From: Clostridium sp. CAG:221
GTDB lineage: Bacteria; Bacillota; Clostridia; Clostridiales; Clostridiaceae
Direction: 5' to 3'
DNA length: 25,284 nucleotides
Assembly (NCBI GenBank): GCA_000435835.1
Contig: FR883350.1
Location: 1-25,284, forward strand
A program made the position numbers and the translations under genes. Of the stretch, positions 6,993-14,473 are shown piece by piece; the first letter of the stretch is position 1, and the number at the start of each line of letters is the position of its first letter. Below the pieces are notes generated by a model, which worked only from the letters and a program-made list of their open reading frames with translations, was not told where the DNA came from and did not search any database.

Positions 6993-8560
6993 TAAAAAAC
7001 GGCTCTTCCTGGTATTATAAGTTTTTGCCCAACGATTATTACATCTGGATTTTCAATATCATTGATCTTTACTAGTTCCTCAATAGTTGTGTTATACTTT
7101 TTAGCAAGATTCCATAAAGTATCTCCTTTATCTACTGAATAAATTGTCACTGATGCTTTGCTTTCTGCTCGTCCATTTTCACTTTCTACCACATCAACTA
7201 TCCATTCTTTATTAACCTTATAAGAAACTTTAGCCCATGCACTTAAAGTAATTCTTATTCCTATAGTATTAGCTTCAATAGTTGAATCTATTGACTCTAT
7301 TTGTACCTTGCTCACTACATCCATATCTTTATTAGTACCTTTTAAGTCTATTACTGTAGTGAAAGGAACTTCTCCTGTACACATATTTATTCTGCTTATC
7401 TCATCAGCAGTCCTATATAATACTGAAACTTTTACTACTCCATCTAGCTTTATTTTATCATTTTCAACACTTTTATCTGTAACAACAGGAGATCCTGATG
7501 TCATTATAATTGATCCTATCTTTTCTTTATCATCGTTTAAAGATATATTATCTTTTATAATTACCTCTGTATTTACCATACCATGTATTAATCCAATATC
7601 ATGATTACTCTTTATTAAATCTATTGGTTGTGATGGACAATACGCATCGTTTATTAAATCAATTTTTTCTTTAGATAAAACCTTAACTAAGCCTTTAGCC
7701 AAGAATTCTACATTGATAATCCTGTTTTCTCCTAAATCATCTAAAGTTACTATATAGTCACTATTTACTATGTCTACTTCATTATACGCCATCATATCAG
7801 CATTACATCCAATAAGTTCTTGCTCTTTAGATAAATATATATCATCATTTAAAAGTATTATATCATCAGTATCTTTTCCCTTATATAAAACTTCCACCTT
7901 GCAGTAGCAGCCAAAATATATCTTATCTTCCCCTAGCTTAGTTTCCTTCTTATGAAGATTTAATGAACATTGTAATATATCTTCGATTTCTGCTTTATCC
8001 ATAGTTGCTTTTAAGATTGATTTTCCCATAAGTTCTATTTCTTTATCACCAATTACCTTATTTATCTCTTCAGTTTCCTTCTGAACTTGAATATCTGAAG
8101 TTCCTTCTAAATCTTTAATAAATTCAAATTCATCAACTTGATAAATATTCCATTTTGTAGTTCTAACTCCTTCTACGGATATTTTTCTCTCATTCATAAT
8201 ATTAGCTTGTATATGTTCCACTACACATTCAACATCACAAAGGACTTTATGTTCTATACCGGTTAGCTCTAGATAATCTGCAAATTTTTCTGATAGATTT
8301 ACAGAATTTATTCTTTCTATATCACTTTCATCAATAGATAAGTATAAAACTGTATAGGTTACAACACCCTCAAGCATAACTTTATCAGCTAAAACTTCTT
8401 TATTTGTCACTGTAGCCTTTGCATCAACTCCTAAGATTTCATGTACATCTGGATGTGAATCCTTAATTAAGTATTCTCCTTTTAAAATATTGCTTCCAGT
8501 ACTTTCTCTTAAAAGCTGTTCATATTGAACATTTTCTTTAATGACATCTATTTGTGACAT
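6992..8560 (-). CDS. sipL: SipL-like spore morphogenesis protein (DUF3794/SPOCS plus LysM)
   Basis: A 522-residue protein with repeated DUF3794/SPOCS-type modules (GVVTYTVLYLS, VEVLYKG, GVVKVSVLYRTA mark successive repeats) and a C-terminal LysM at about 474-518 (YSVDKGDTLWNLAKKYNTTI...VGQKLIIPG). This is the architecture and size of Clostridioides difficile SipL, which binds SpoIVA through its LysM and anchors the coat to the forespore. The neighbours spoIIR, veg and yabG agree with that locus. There is no signal peptide, as expected for a mother-cell cytosolic protein. The start has GGAGGG seven bases upstream. The TAA stop coincides with the edge of a repeat element. I could not find a convincing sigma-E promoter. 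Confidence 0.85.
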   Translation of the reverse strand: MSQIDVIKENVQYEQLLRESTGSNILKGEYLIKDSHPDVHEILGVDAKATVTNKEVLADKVMLEGVVTYTVLYLSIDESDIERINSVNLSEKFADYLELTGIEHKVLCDVECVVEHIQANIMNERKISVEGVRTTKWNIYQVDEFEFIKDLEGTSDIQVQKETEEINKVIGDKEIELMGKSILKATMDKAEIEDILQCSLNLHKKETKLGEDKIYFGCYCKVEVLYKGKDTDDIILLNDDIYLSKEQELIGCNADMMAYNEVDIVNSDYIVTLDDLGENRIINVEFLAKGLVKVLSKEKIDLINDAYCPSQPIDLIKSNHDIGLIHGMVNTEVIIKDNISLNDDKEKIGSIIMTSGSPVVTDKSVENDKIKLDGVVKVSVLYRTADEISRINMCTGEVPFTTVIDLKGTNKDMDVVSKVQIESIDSTIEANTIGIRITLSAWAKVSYKVNKEWIVDVVESENGRAESKASVTIYSVDKGDTLWNLAKKYNTTIEELVKINDIENPDVIIVGQKLIIPGRAVF

Positions 8561-8761
8561 AATATCCCTCCTATAGTTTAACTACTATAATATATATTTT
8601 CCTAACTATATATTTATTCTAATGAATGATATTTGTTAACACTTTCAAATTGATTTTTATAATTTTCTGAGAAAATTTTTTATCAAAGCCATTATTTTAT
8701 CAATATTATGTCGAATTAAAGATGTAACTTTAATTTTTTTCATATTTTTTTAAATATATTG

Positions 8762-8790
8762 TTGACAACATTAAAAATATGTCGTATTAT
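8762..8790 (+). promoter_or_regulatory. Strong sigma-A promoter for a plus-strand small RNA
   Basis: A perfect TTGACA (8762-8767), 17 bases, then TATTAT (8785-8790), matching 11 of 12 consensus positions. It points away from both minus-strand neighbours, and no plus-strand protein gene follows before the terminator at 8852-8883. Confidence 0.75.
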
Positions 8791-8796
8791 AAAAGA

Positions 8797-8884
8797 GGTT
8801 ATTGACCATATAACCTCTCATAAATTCTCAATACCCTTTTATACCATAGTTGAAAGATGGATACCCGCCATCTTTCTTTTTTTG
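8797..8884 (+). ncRNA. Candidate small RNA between sipL and veg
   Basis: Predicted to start near 8797, seven bases past the TATTAT, and to end in the T run at 8877-8883, giving about 88 nt. It begins with a stem-loop, AGAGGTTAT (8794-8802) and ATAACCTCT (8810-8818), with loop TGACCAT. A roughly 33-base unpaired stretch follows, containing CAATACCC. It ends with a terminator, GAAAGATGG (8852-8860) and CCATCTTTC (8868-8876), with loop ATACCCG. ATACCC therefore appears twice in presumed single-stranded positions and could pair with G-rich ribosome sites. I do not recognise it as a known RNA family. Function is unknown. Confidence 0.6.
8852..8883 (+). terminator. Terminator of the candidate small RNA
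   Basis: A 9-bp perfect stem, GAAAGATGG/CCATCTTTC, with a 7-base loop is followed on the plus strand by seven T's (8877-8883). The minus strand has no T run after it, so it works for plus-strand transcription, where no gene needs it other than the proposed small RNA. Confidence 0.8.
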
Positions 8885-8889
8885 CATAT

Positions 8890-8922
8890 AAAAAAGACTT
8901 CGATATTTATTCGAAGTCTTTA
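8890..8922 (-). terminator. veg terminator
   Basis: An 11-bp perfect stem, AAAGACTTCGA (8893-8903) and TCGAAGTCTTT (8911-8921), with a 7-base loop is followed on the minus strand by six T's. It is directly past the veg stop. Confidence 0.85.
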
Positions 8923-8923
8923 A

Positions 8924-9160
8924 TTATACAGCATAATATAACATAACTGTTTTTGTTAAAACATCTGAATAACTATATGTCACAGTCCTCTGGGTGTCAT
9001 TGTCTAATCTAACAACGAAAATACTTGGATGAACGCTTTCAATTATTCCATCATTGACTAAAATTTTTTTTCTACCTCCATTGGCTTTTAAGGTTACTTT
9101 CTCGCCTACATGCCTTTCAATGTCATTTCTAATTGTCGCTAAAGTCCTGTTTCTTTCCAT
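8924..9160 (-). CDS. veg: Veg family protein
   Basis: A 78-residue protein matching the Veg family: RNDIERHVGEKVTLKANGGRKK at the N-terminus, then IIESVHPSIFVVRLDN and TVTYSYSDVLTKTV. It is a small cytoplasmic protein, very highly expressed in Bacillus, where it affects biofilm gene expression; its molecular action is not settled. Position between sipL and yabG is the conserved one. AGAGGGTG precedes the ATG, and two tandem consensus-like sigma-A promoters lie just upstream, which fits a strongly expressed monocistronic gene ending at the hairpin at 8890-8922. Confidence 0.92.
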   Translation of the reverse strand: MERNRTLATIRNDIERHVGEKVTLKANGGRKKILVNDGIIESVHPSIFVVRLDNDTQRTVTYSYSDVLTKTVMLYYAV

Positions 9161-9184
9161 GAAAACACCCTCTTTCTAATATAA

Positions 9185-9213
9185 ATTTTACTCCTTTTTT
9201 TTTCAATTGTCAA
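9185..9213 (-). promoter_or_regulatory. veg promoter, proximal
   Basis: On the minus strand TTGACA (9213-9208), 17 bases including a run of nine A's, then TAAAAT (9190-9185). It overlaps the presumed transcribed leader of the distal promoter. Confidence 0.65.
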
Positions 9214-9225
9214 ATAAAACCAAAT

Positions 9226-9254
9226 ATTTTATCATCTTTATATACACTTGTCAA
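9226..9254 (-). promoter_or_regulatory. veg promoter, distal
   Basis: On the minus strand TTGACA (9254-9249), exactly 17 bases, then TAAAAT (9231-9226). It has the same hexamers and spacing as the proximal promoter, 41 bases further upstream. Confidence 0.75.
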
Positions 9255-9360
9255 TGTAAACTTTTACTTTTTAGATAATATTATCAATCCATTAATTATT
9301 GTTTCAAATTTTATAAATTTTATACAGTAACTTTAAAATTTTATTAATTTTATACTACAT

Positions 9361-9390
9361 ATAAAAGAGCCATATCATCCGATACAGCTC
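9361..9390 (-). terminator. yabG terminator
   Basis: GAGC..TATC (9367-9376) pairs with GATA..GCTC (9381-9390), with one 2x2 internal mismatch and a 4-base loop. TTTTAT follows on the minus strand. It lies 14 bases past the yabG stop and is weaker than the other terminators here. Confidence 0.5.
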
Positions 9391-9403
9391 AACTATAAAC
9401 CAA

Positions 9404-10288
9404 TTATATATAATTTGACTTTGGATATCCTTCACGATATTTTCCTCTGGTCTGCAGTCCTCCAATGCCCTTAATACCAGTAATAGTTCCTTCAACTACA
9501 TCTGTTATAGAAACAACTTCATCTATTTTAGTATAGGCTATTTTTTCACAAACAAAAACAGGATCCAGACAATGTATAAGAACTCTACTTGGTGAGCTAG
9601 CAAAATTAGCTCCTGCATCTAAAAGACATTCATAACATGATTGACAAGCCCCTGCAAATATTACTAGTTCATCATAGCTAGAGTTATAATCCCTCAATGC
9701 CTTTACTGCTTCAATATAATATTTAGTATTCCTATAATTTTCAAGGTCTAAATAATCATCTGTACTCTTTAGTACACTATCATGTCCAGTAAGAACTACA
9801 ATGTCAGGCTTTACCTCTTTAACAAGATCTATTACTTTTGTCCATTGTTCTTTTTCTGCTATTGCTTTTCCCACTGCATCTAAAGATAATTGCTTATAAA
9901 CCTTTAAACATGTTTCTAAATATTCCTCATCACCATCTATATGAAGTATTTTCCCTGGCCTTCCGAAGAACATATCATTATTTACAGCTTGTGATTTCTG
10001 ATTTTTGTTACTTCTACAATTTATCTGCTCCCTCATGCCAATTTTTCTCTGGATACCTTTTGCTTTTTTCATTGCTTCATTTACTCTACTATTTAATATC
10101 TTTTCTTTTTCTTCTACATATCCATAATCAACAACTTCTAAATCATCTCTAGGTGAATCTGCTATTATTCTTATACTTAATCCTTTTAAGATACAATATG
10201 TCTTTCCTCTAACTTCCTTTATATCTATAACTTTAAATATTATATCTTTATCATATGACTTTCTCACAACAATATCGCCTATTTTCAT
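9404..10288 (-). CDS. yabG: Sporulation-specific cysteine protease YabG
   Basis: YabG cleaves spore coat and cortex-related proteins late in sporulation in the mother cell. The 294-residue product starts with KIGDIVVRKSYDKDIIFKV, a small N-terminal barrel. It then shows GRPGKILHIDGD, VVLTGHDS (His169, Asp170) and IFAGACQSCYE (Cys215), the conserved residues expected for the cysteine protease. The C-terminus holds SSPSRVLIHCLDPV and the glycine-rich GTITGIKGIGGLQTRGKYREGYP. Of three nearby ATGs, the one at 10288 is chosen because GGAG precedes it by six bases; the ATG at 10300 has no ribosome site. A sigma-K-type promoter lies just upstream (10318-10345). Confidence 0.93.
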   Translation of the reverse strand: MKIGDIVVRKSYDKDIIFKVIDIKEVRGKTYCILKGLSIRIIADSPRDDLEVVDYGYVEEKEKILNSRVNEAMKKAKGIQRKIGMREQINCRSNKNQKSQAVNNDMFFGRPGKILHIDGDEEYLETCLKVYKQLSLDAVGKAIAEKEQWTKVIDLVKEVKPDIVVLTGHDSVLKSTDDYLDLENYRNTKYYIEAVKALRDYNSSYDELVIFAGACQSCYECLLDAGANFASSPSRVLIHCLDPVFVCEKIAYTKIDEVVSITDVVEGTITGIKGIGGLQTRGKYREGYPKSNYI

Positions 10289-10317
10289 ATGCATCTCCAT
10301 ATTTCATATTACTATTT

Positions 10318-10345
10318 TATAATATGAGTATAATCAACGCTTTGT
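10318..10345 (-). promoter_or_regulatory. Sigma-K-type promoter of yabG
   Basis: On the minus strand AC (10345-10344), 17 bases, then CATATTATA (10326-10318). This matches the sigma-K form AC-N16/17-CATAnnnTA. yabG is a sigma-K gene in other spore formers, which supports the reading. Confidence 0.6.
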
Positions 10346-10377
10346 TTAATTAAAAATTCACTTTTATTTAACAAGAT

Positions 10378-10411
10378 AAAAATAGAGCTGTTTAATATCA
10401 GCTCTATTTTT
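10378..10411. terminator. Terminator of the first cotS gene
   Basis: A 13-bp perfect stem, AAAAATAGAGCTG (10378-10390) and CAGCTCTATTTTT (10399-10411), with an 8-base loop. A and T tracts within the arms make it bidirectional in form. It overlaps the first base of the cotS stop codon. Confidence 0.85.
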
Positions 10412-11409
10412 TAAAGGGAATATTCCTTTTTAAAATCATCTAAAAACTTGGTAAACTTCTCTTGTTCATTTATGATACTTTCAATCTTATTGGAAAAAGT
10501 ATTTTGCCCCCAATTGACCTCATTATAATAATATCTATTAGCCAATCTCCAGTAACGTTGTGGAAATTGAAGATATGCATAAAGAACTTTATACTCATCA
10601 TCTCTTAAAGGTGATACACTATTGTATGCATTGATTATCTCCTTAGCATACTCTAAGTTCCAATTACATCTCTTCAGTACTTTAATCATAAAATTTGAAA
10701 TATCATAAGCTCTTATTTCCCTCTTACAATAATCAAAATCAATTATATTTACCTTATTATCTTCTGTAAGTATTATATTATGATAAGTATAATCATGATG
10801 GCAGAATCCTTTATTTCTTTCTGCAATCTCACAAAGTTCTATATAATTTGATTCCTTTAATGTCATTAAGGCATTTTTACCAATTTCTTTATAAAAATCC
10901 ATAGATTTAAGATATAACATATCGAAATTAGTTTTATTATTTCTCTTTCTTATCATATCTCTCATTTTATCTAATGATTTTATTCTCTTTTCCATGAGGC
11001 TAGTCCATCTGCCTAAATCTGTTTTCAATTTTGAATTTTCTGGTGGATCGTACCCCTTAGAAGCTTCATGCAATTTAGCTAAAGTTTCAGCTGCTAGTTT
11101 TACTTCTTCTAAATTATGAAAGTCACATTCTCTTCCGTCCAGCCATTCAGATAGGGTGTATAAATCCTCATTTACTAAAGCATAAGGCTCTCCTTCATTA
11201 TTTAAGAAATACCTATCTACAGATTCAAACCCATTCTTTATTAGATGCTCTTTTGCTCCATAAACAAATAAGAGTTTTTGAGGTCCATAATTAATTTTCT
11301 TTAGACATCTTTCGCCTTTATTAGTTTTTAAGTAATATACACCTTTATTAGCCTTTATAATATCAATTTTTATTTGAAACTGCCTCTCTATTTCAAACTC
11401 TCTCATCAT
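10411..11409 (-). CDS. CotS-family spore coat protein 1 (kinase-like fold)
   Basis: A 332-residue protein of the CotS/aminoglycoside-phosphotransferase-like superfamily. It has an N-lobe with a threaded-beta pattern (KTNKGERCLKKIN), then the catalytic-loop-like CHHDYTYHN (His205, Asp206, Asn211), then NIIDFDYC (Asp224), the metal-binding counterpart. The C-terminal FPQRYWRLANRYY is typical of CotS proteins, which are outer coat components. Whether it phosphorylates anything is unknown, but the catalytic residues are kept. A GTG three codons upstream is really part of the ribosome site AGGGGGTGAT, so ATG 11409 (or the adjacent 11406) is the start. It is divergent from a GT4 glycosyltransferase 105 bases away. 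Confidence 0.85.
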   Translation of the reverse strand: MMREFEIERQFQIKIDIIKANKGVYYLKTNKGERCLKKINYGPQKLLFVYGAKEHLIKNGFESVDRYFLNNEGEPYALVNEDLYTLSEWLDGRECDFHNLEEVKLAAETLAKLHEASKGYDPPENSKLKTDLGRWTSLMEKRIKSLDKMRDMIRKRNNKTNFDMLYLKSMDFYKEIGKNALMTLKESNYIELCEIAERNKGFCHHDYTYHNIILTEDNKVNIIDFDYCKREIRAYDISNFMIKVLKRCNWNLEYAKEIINAYNSVSPLRDDEYKVLYAYLQFPQRYWRLANRYYYNEVNWGQNTFSNKIESIINEQEKFTKFLDDFKKEYSL

Positions 11410-11454
11410 TTTTATCACCCCCTATATATTTATATGTATATCTGTTTTCTTTTA

Positions 11455-11485
11455 TTAACATTTTTTTACTTGCTTTAATATAATA
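11455..11485 (+). promoter_or_regulatory. Possible promoter of the first glycosyltransferase
   Basis: TTAACA (11455-11460), 18 bases, TATAAT (11479-11484) reads as sigma-A. The same bases also read as AC (11458-11459), 17 bases, AATATAATA, one base from the sigma-K -10 consensus. The sequence alone does not decide between them. Confidence 0.4.
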
Positions 11486-11514
11486 AATTAAAACAACTAT
11501 GAAAGGATTAAATC

Positions 11515-12636
11515 ATGAAGATCGGCATTGATGGAAGAGCTGCTAAATGGTATAGAGGAACAGGCATTGGCACTTATACTTATCAGCTAATTAATAACTT
11601 AAGTATAGTAGATTCAAGTAATCAATACTTGATACTCTTGCCACAAAACACTGATTTAGTTTTAAAAGATAACTTTACCATAGAATGTCTTAAGGAGTCT
11701 TCAAATAATCATTTTTGGGATGATGTTAAAACTCCTAATCTATTAAAAAATAATAAGATGGATTTATATCATGTTCCTCAAAACGGAGTAGGACTTTCTG
11801 AAAATATTAATTGTCTTAAAGCCATTACCTTGCATGATATAATCCCCTTAAAATTGCCTGAAACAGTTAGCGATAGATATTTAAAAATATTTAATGAGGA
11901 ACTTCCTAAAATAATTTCTAATTGCGATGGCATCATAACTGTGTCTGACTTTTCAAAAGAAGATATTGCTAAAGAATTTAATTTTCCTAAAGAAAAAATT
12001 TATGTTACACATCTTGCTGCAGAAGAAATTTATCGTCCTCTAAGCAAGAATTCATGTAAACAAGTTATTAAAGAAAAATACGGAATAAGTGATGACTTTA
12101 TTTTATATGTGGGCGGTTATAGCCCTCGTAAAAATATATTAGGTATATTAGAAAGTTATTCCCTTCTAAATCCTGCCATAAGGAAAAATCTTAAGGTGGT
12201 TATAACCGGTAGAAAAGGTATTTCATATGATAGATATAAATTACGAACTGAAGAACTTAATATTTCATCTTCAGTAATTTTTACTGATTTTATTCCTTTA
12301 GAAGATTTGCCTATTTTTTATAATGCATGTGAATTACTAACTTATCCATCATTTTATGAGGGCTTTGGATTACCTCCGTTAGAAGCAATGGCTTGTGGTA
12401 CTCCAGTCATTACATCAAATGTAACATCCTTACCGGAATTATTTTATAATTCTGCCTTATTGGTAAATCCTTATGATGTATATGCCCTAAGTTATGCCAT
12501 GGAGAAAGTATTATGTGACAGCTTGCTTAAACTTACTATGGTTCAAAAAGGACTTATAACAAGCTCTAATTATACTTGGCAGAAAACTGCTAAAAATACA
12601 ATCTCTGCTTATGAGAAAATTATTAATTCTAAATAA
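11515..12636 (+). CDS. GT4 family glycosyltransferase 1 (spore coat cluster)
   Basis: A 373-residue retaining GT-B enzyme. The N-terminal domain has IDGRAAKWYRGTGIGTY (5-21) with the glycine loop that takes the acceptor/donor. The C-terminal domain starts near YVGGYSPRKN (198-207) and carries EGFGLPPLE (Glu282 and Glu290 of the EX7E motif) followed by AMACGTPVI, which binds the nucleotide-sugar. No signal peptide or membrane span is present. Its place back to back with a cotS gene recalls Bacillus cotSA-cotS, where CotSA is a GT4-like coat protein, so a role in coat or spore-surface glycan is inferred. Donor and acceptor cannot be read. GAAAGGA precedes the ATG. Confidence 0.88.
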   Translation: MKIGIDGRAAKWYRGTGIGTYTYQLINNLSIVDSSNQYLILLPQNTDLVLKDNFTIECLKESSNNHFWDDVKTPNLLKNNKMDLYHVPQNGVGLSENINCLKAITLHDIIPLKLPETVSDRYLKIFNEELPKIISNCDGIITVSDFSKEDIAKEFNFPKEKIYVTHLAAEEIYRPLSKNSCKQVIKEKYGISDDFILYVGGYSPRKNILGILESYSLLNPAIRKNLKVVITGRKGISYDRYKLRTEELNISSSVIFTDFIPLEDLPIFYNACELLTYPSFYEGFGLPPLEAMACGTPVITSNVTSLPELFYNSALLVNPYDVYALSYAMEKVLCDSLLKLTMVQKGLITSSNYTWQKTAKNTISAYEKIINSK

Positions 12637-12642
12637 ATTAAT

Positions 12643-12692
12643 AAAAAAAGAGCTGCATAAAATTATAGTTTTTATTGCAGCTCTTTTCTTTA
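12643..12692. terminator. Shared terminator between glycosyltransferase 1 and cotS 2
   Basis: A 12-bp stem, AAAAGAGCTGCA (12646-12657) and TGCAGCTCTTTT (12676-12687), with further weak pairing in the loop. It has A/T tracts on both sides and separates two convergent genes. Confidence 0.85.
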
Positions 12693-13718
12693 TTTTAGAA
12701 TTCTTTTTACTAATTCAACTCTAAAATCATCTAATTCTATTTTATTTTTAAGTCTGCTTACAAATACTTCCTGTTCCCATGATTTCTGTTTATAATAATA
12801 TAACTTAATTATTTCCACAAAGTCATAGGGATAACATAAAAGAGAATTTAATATCTCTCTTTCTTGGTTATCTATTTTATCCTCTGGTTTATCATAAGCT
12901 GTTAAAATATTATCTATAGCATCTTTTTCATAAACAAGGTTCTTAATAACCTTATTTATAAATATATATATATCTTTAATTCTCAAATCAATATTGCAAT
13001 AATCAAAATCTATTATATTAACATTATCATTATCTATTATAAAATTATGATGAGCTAAATCATTATGACATAAATAAAAGTATCTATTATCCCTTTTCAT
13101 CTTTTCATAGTTAGTATTCATTAATAATTCTATGGCTTTATTCATTTGTTTCTCCATTGATTCTACACTATTCAAAAATAAACTATCAAAGTCATTTTTA
13201 TATTTATATTTTTTTACTAAAAACTTTATTTGTTCCATATTTTTTAAATCATTAATATACTCATTGATTATATTACTGCCATATTTACATTTTATATTTA
13301 AATCTTTTAAATATTTTTCTATTCCTTTTGATGAAACATGAAGCTTTTCTATTGCTTTAGTGCACCATGATATTTCCACTGGATTAGTAAATGTCGCTTC
13401 TCTACCTTCAATCATATCAAGCACAATATAATTCTTTCCATTATAAGTTGTTATAACTTCATTATCTTTATTTCTACAATACCTAATTACATCTTTATCT
13501 GACGCATATATATAATTTAAAGCTTCATCAATAAACTGAACATCTTCAAATTTCATATCACATCTTTTTAATATTTTTTTTCCCTTATCAGTAACTAATA
13601 AAAATACCTTTCTTAGTGGAATCATATCTTGAACAGTTAAATTAAGTTTATCAAATAATCCTTCACATAAATCATAATCACATAAAGCCTTTCGTTCAAC
13701 ATATCTATTTTTATTCAT
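12690..13718 (-). CDS. CotS-family spore coat protein 2 (kinase-like fold)
   Basis: A 342-residue CotS/APH-like protein. It shows LCHNDLAHHN (His218, Asp220, Asn225) as catalytic loop and NIIDFDYC (Asp238) as metal site, with the tail CYPYDFVEIIKLYYYKQKSW characteristic of the family. HND replaces HHD of its paralogues, keeping the key aspartate. It is the third gene of an operon (cotS 3, 243-residue gene, this gene), starting 11 bases after its neighbour with AAGGGG before ATG. It is more diverged than cotS 1 and cotS 3, which look closer to each other. Its N-lobe is short of the usual motif Lys context, so catalysis is uncertain. Confidence 0.82.
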   Translation of the reverse strand: MNKNRYVERKALCDYDLCEGLFDKLNLTVQDMIPLRKVFLLVTDKGKKILKRCDMKFEDVQFIDEALNYIYASDKDVIRYCRNKDNEVITTYNGKNYIVLDMIEGREATFTNPVEISWCTKAIEKLHVSSKGIEKYLKDLNIKCKYGSNIINEYINDLKNMEQIKFLVKKYKYKNDFDSLFLNSVESMEKQMNKAIELLMNTNYEKMKRDNRYFYLCHNDLAHHNFIIDNDNVNIIDFDYCNIDLRIKDIYIFINKVIKNLVYEKDAIDNILTAYDKPEDKIDNQEREILNSLLCYPYDFVEIIKLYYYKQKSWEQEVFVSRLKNKIELDDFRVELVKRILK

Positions 13719-13729
13719 TTTATTACCCC

Positions 13730-14461
13730 TTATAAAAGTTTAATATCATCACATTCTTTTGCATTTTTTAACTTATTAACTATATCTTCATTAGTGATAT
13801 CAACCTTACCATTTCTACATTTATTTAAAACTTTCATAGATTCATTGGGATATATTGATAATATTCTTAAATATTTAACACTATCATCATCTAATGCTGA
13901 CTTATTAGCAAACTCATTTATTATATTATTTATATTATAGTTTCTTTTTCTTCTTTTAATTTTTTTTATATAACTATAACAATCACTTTCCAATAAGTCA
14001 TAAGCAATATATCTACTACTGCTTATATATATTATTTCATTTTTGTCTCTCTTTAAGTTACTTTCATCAACTCTACCTAAACATATTTCATATCTTTTCA
14101 TACTTCTTTTAATTATTGAAAAATATATTTCTAAATCTAATAAACTAAGGGTTTCTTCTGCATTTTTTATAATACTAGTACCTTCATCTATCAAATAATC
14201 CTCAATATAACTTGTACCTTTATTATTTGTAATTTTACTTATATAGTTCTTATTCTTTTTTATATCAACCTTATATGCTTCAAAATCCTTACCAATGACA
14301 CTTTGAATTCTAGGTATAATAGCTTCTTTGCCAGCTAAAAGTCTCTTATGTGCATCAGATATTAATTGAATCTGCTCACTAATACTTACTTCAACATTAC
14401 CTTTAAATCTTTCATCACTTATGATAATGCTTTTACTACTTAAATACTCGTAAATATCCAT
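13730..14461 (-). CDS. Unrecognised protein in the spore coat operon
   Basis: A 243-residue, lysine-rich, mostly helical protein with no signal peptide, membrane span or known catalytic motif. Features visible: a repeated-charge helix at about 57-72, a very basic patch KKIKRRKRNYN near residue 167, and a C-terminal KYLRILSIYPNESMKVLNKCRNGK that faintly recalls the tail of CotS proteins (a FPQ/YP motif followed by a helix). The kinase catalytic loop is absent. It lies between two cotS genes with 11- and 12-base gaps and a good AGGAGG, so it is a real member of the operon and probably a spore component. Function is unknown. Confidence 0.75.
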   Translation of the reverse strand: MDIYEYLSSKSIIISDERFKGNVEVSISEQIQLISDAHKRLLAGKEAIIPRIQSVIGKDFEAYKVDIKKNKNYISKITNNKGTSYIEDYLIDEGTSIIKNAEETLSLLDLEIYFSIIKRSMKRYEICLGRVDESNLKRDKNEIIYISSSRYIAYDLLESDCYSYIKKIKRRKRNYNINNIINEFANKSALDDDSVKYLRILSIYPNESMKVLNKCRNGKVDITNEDIVNKLKNAKECDDIKLL

Positions 14462-14473
14462 GAAACTATCCTC

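Larger units (their letters stand above)
8561..8923. other. 363-base intergenic region between sipL and veg
   Basis: There is no protein gene here. From right to left it holds the veg terminator (8890-8922), a complete plus-strand small-RNA unit (8762-8884), a weak AT-rich terminator-like hairpin (8714-8740, AATTAAAG/CTTTAATT then T's), and the sipL leader. A further plus-strand sigma-A-like match, TTAACA-16-TATAAT (8636-8663), precedes that weak hairpin. Confidence 0.7.

Noticed and set aside
8857..8946. A 29-codon reading frame starting inside the small-RNA terminator
   Set aside because: It has no ribosome site, begins in the terminator stem, and runs through two terminators and into the end of veg on the other strand.
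11410..11418. GTG at 11418 as the cotS 1 start
   Set aside because: The GTG lies within AGGGGGTGAT, the ribosome binding site for the following ATG.
12643..12692. Long hairpin as a riboswitch or T-box
   Set aside because: It lies between two convergent stop codons with A/T tracts on both sides, so it is a shared terminator.
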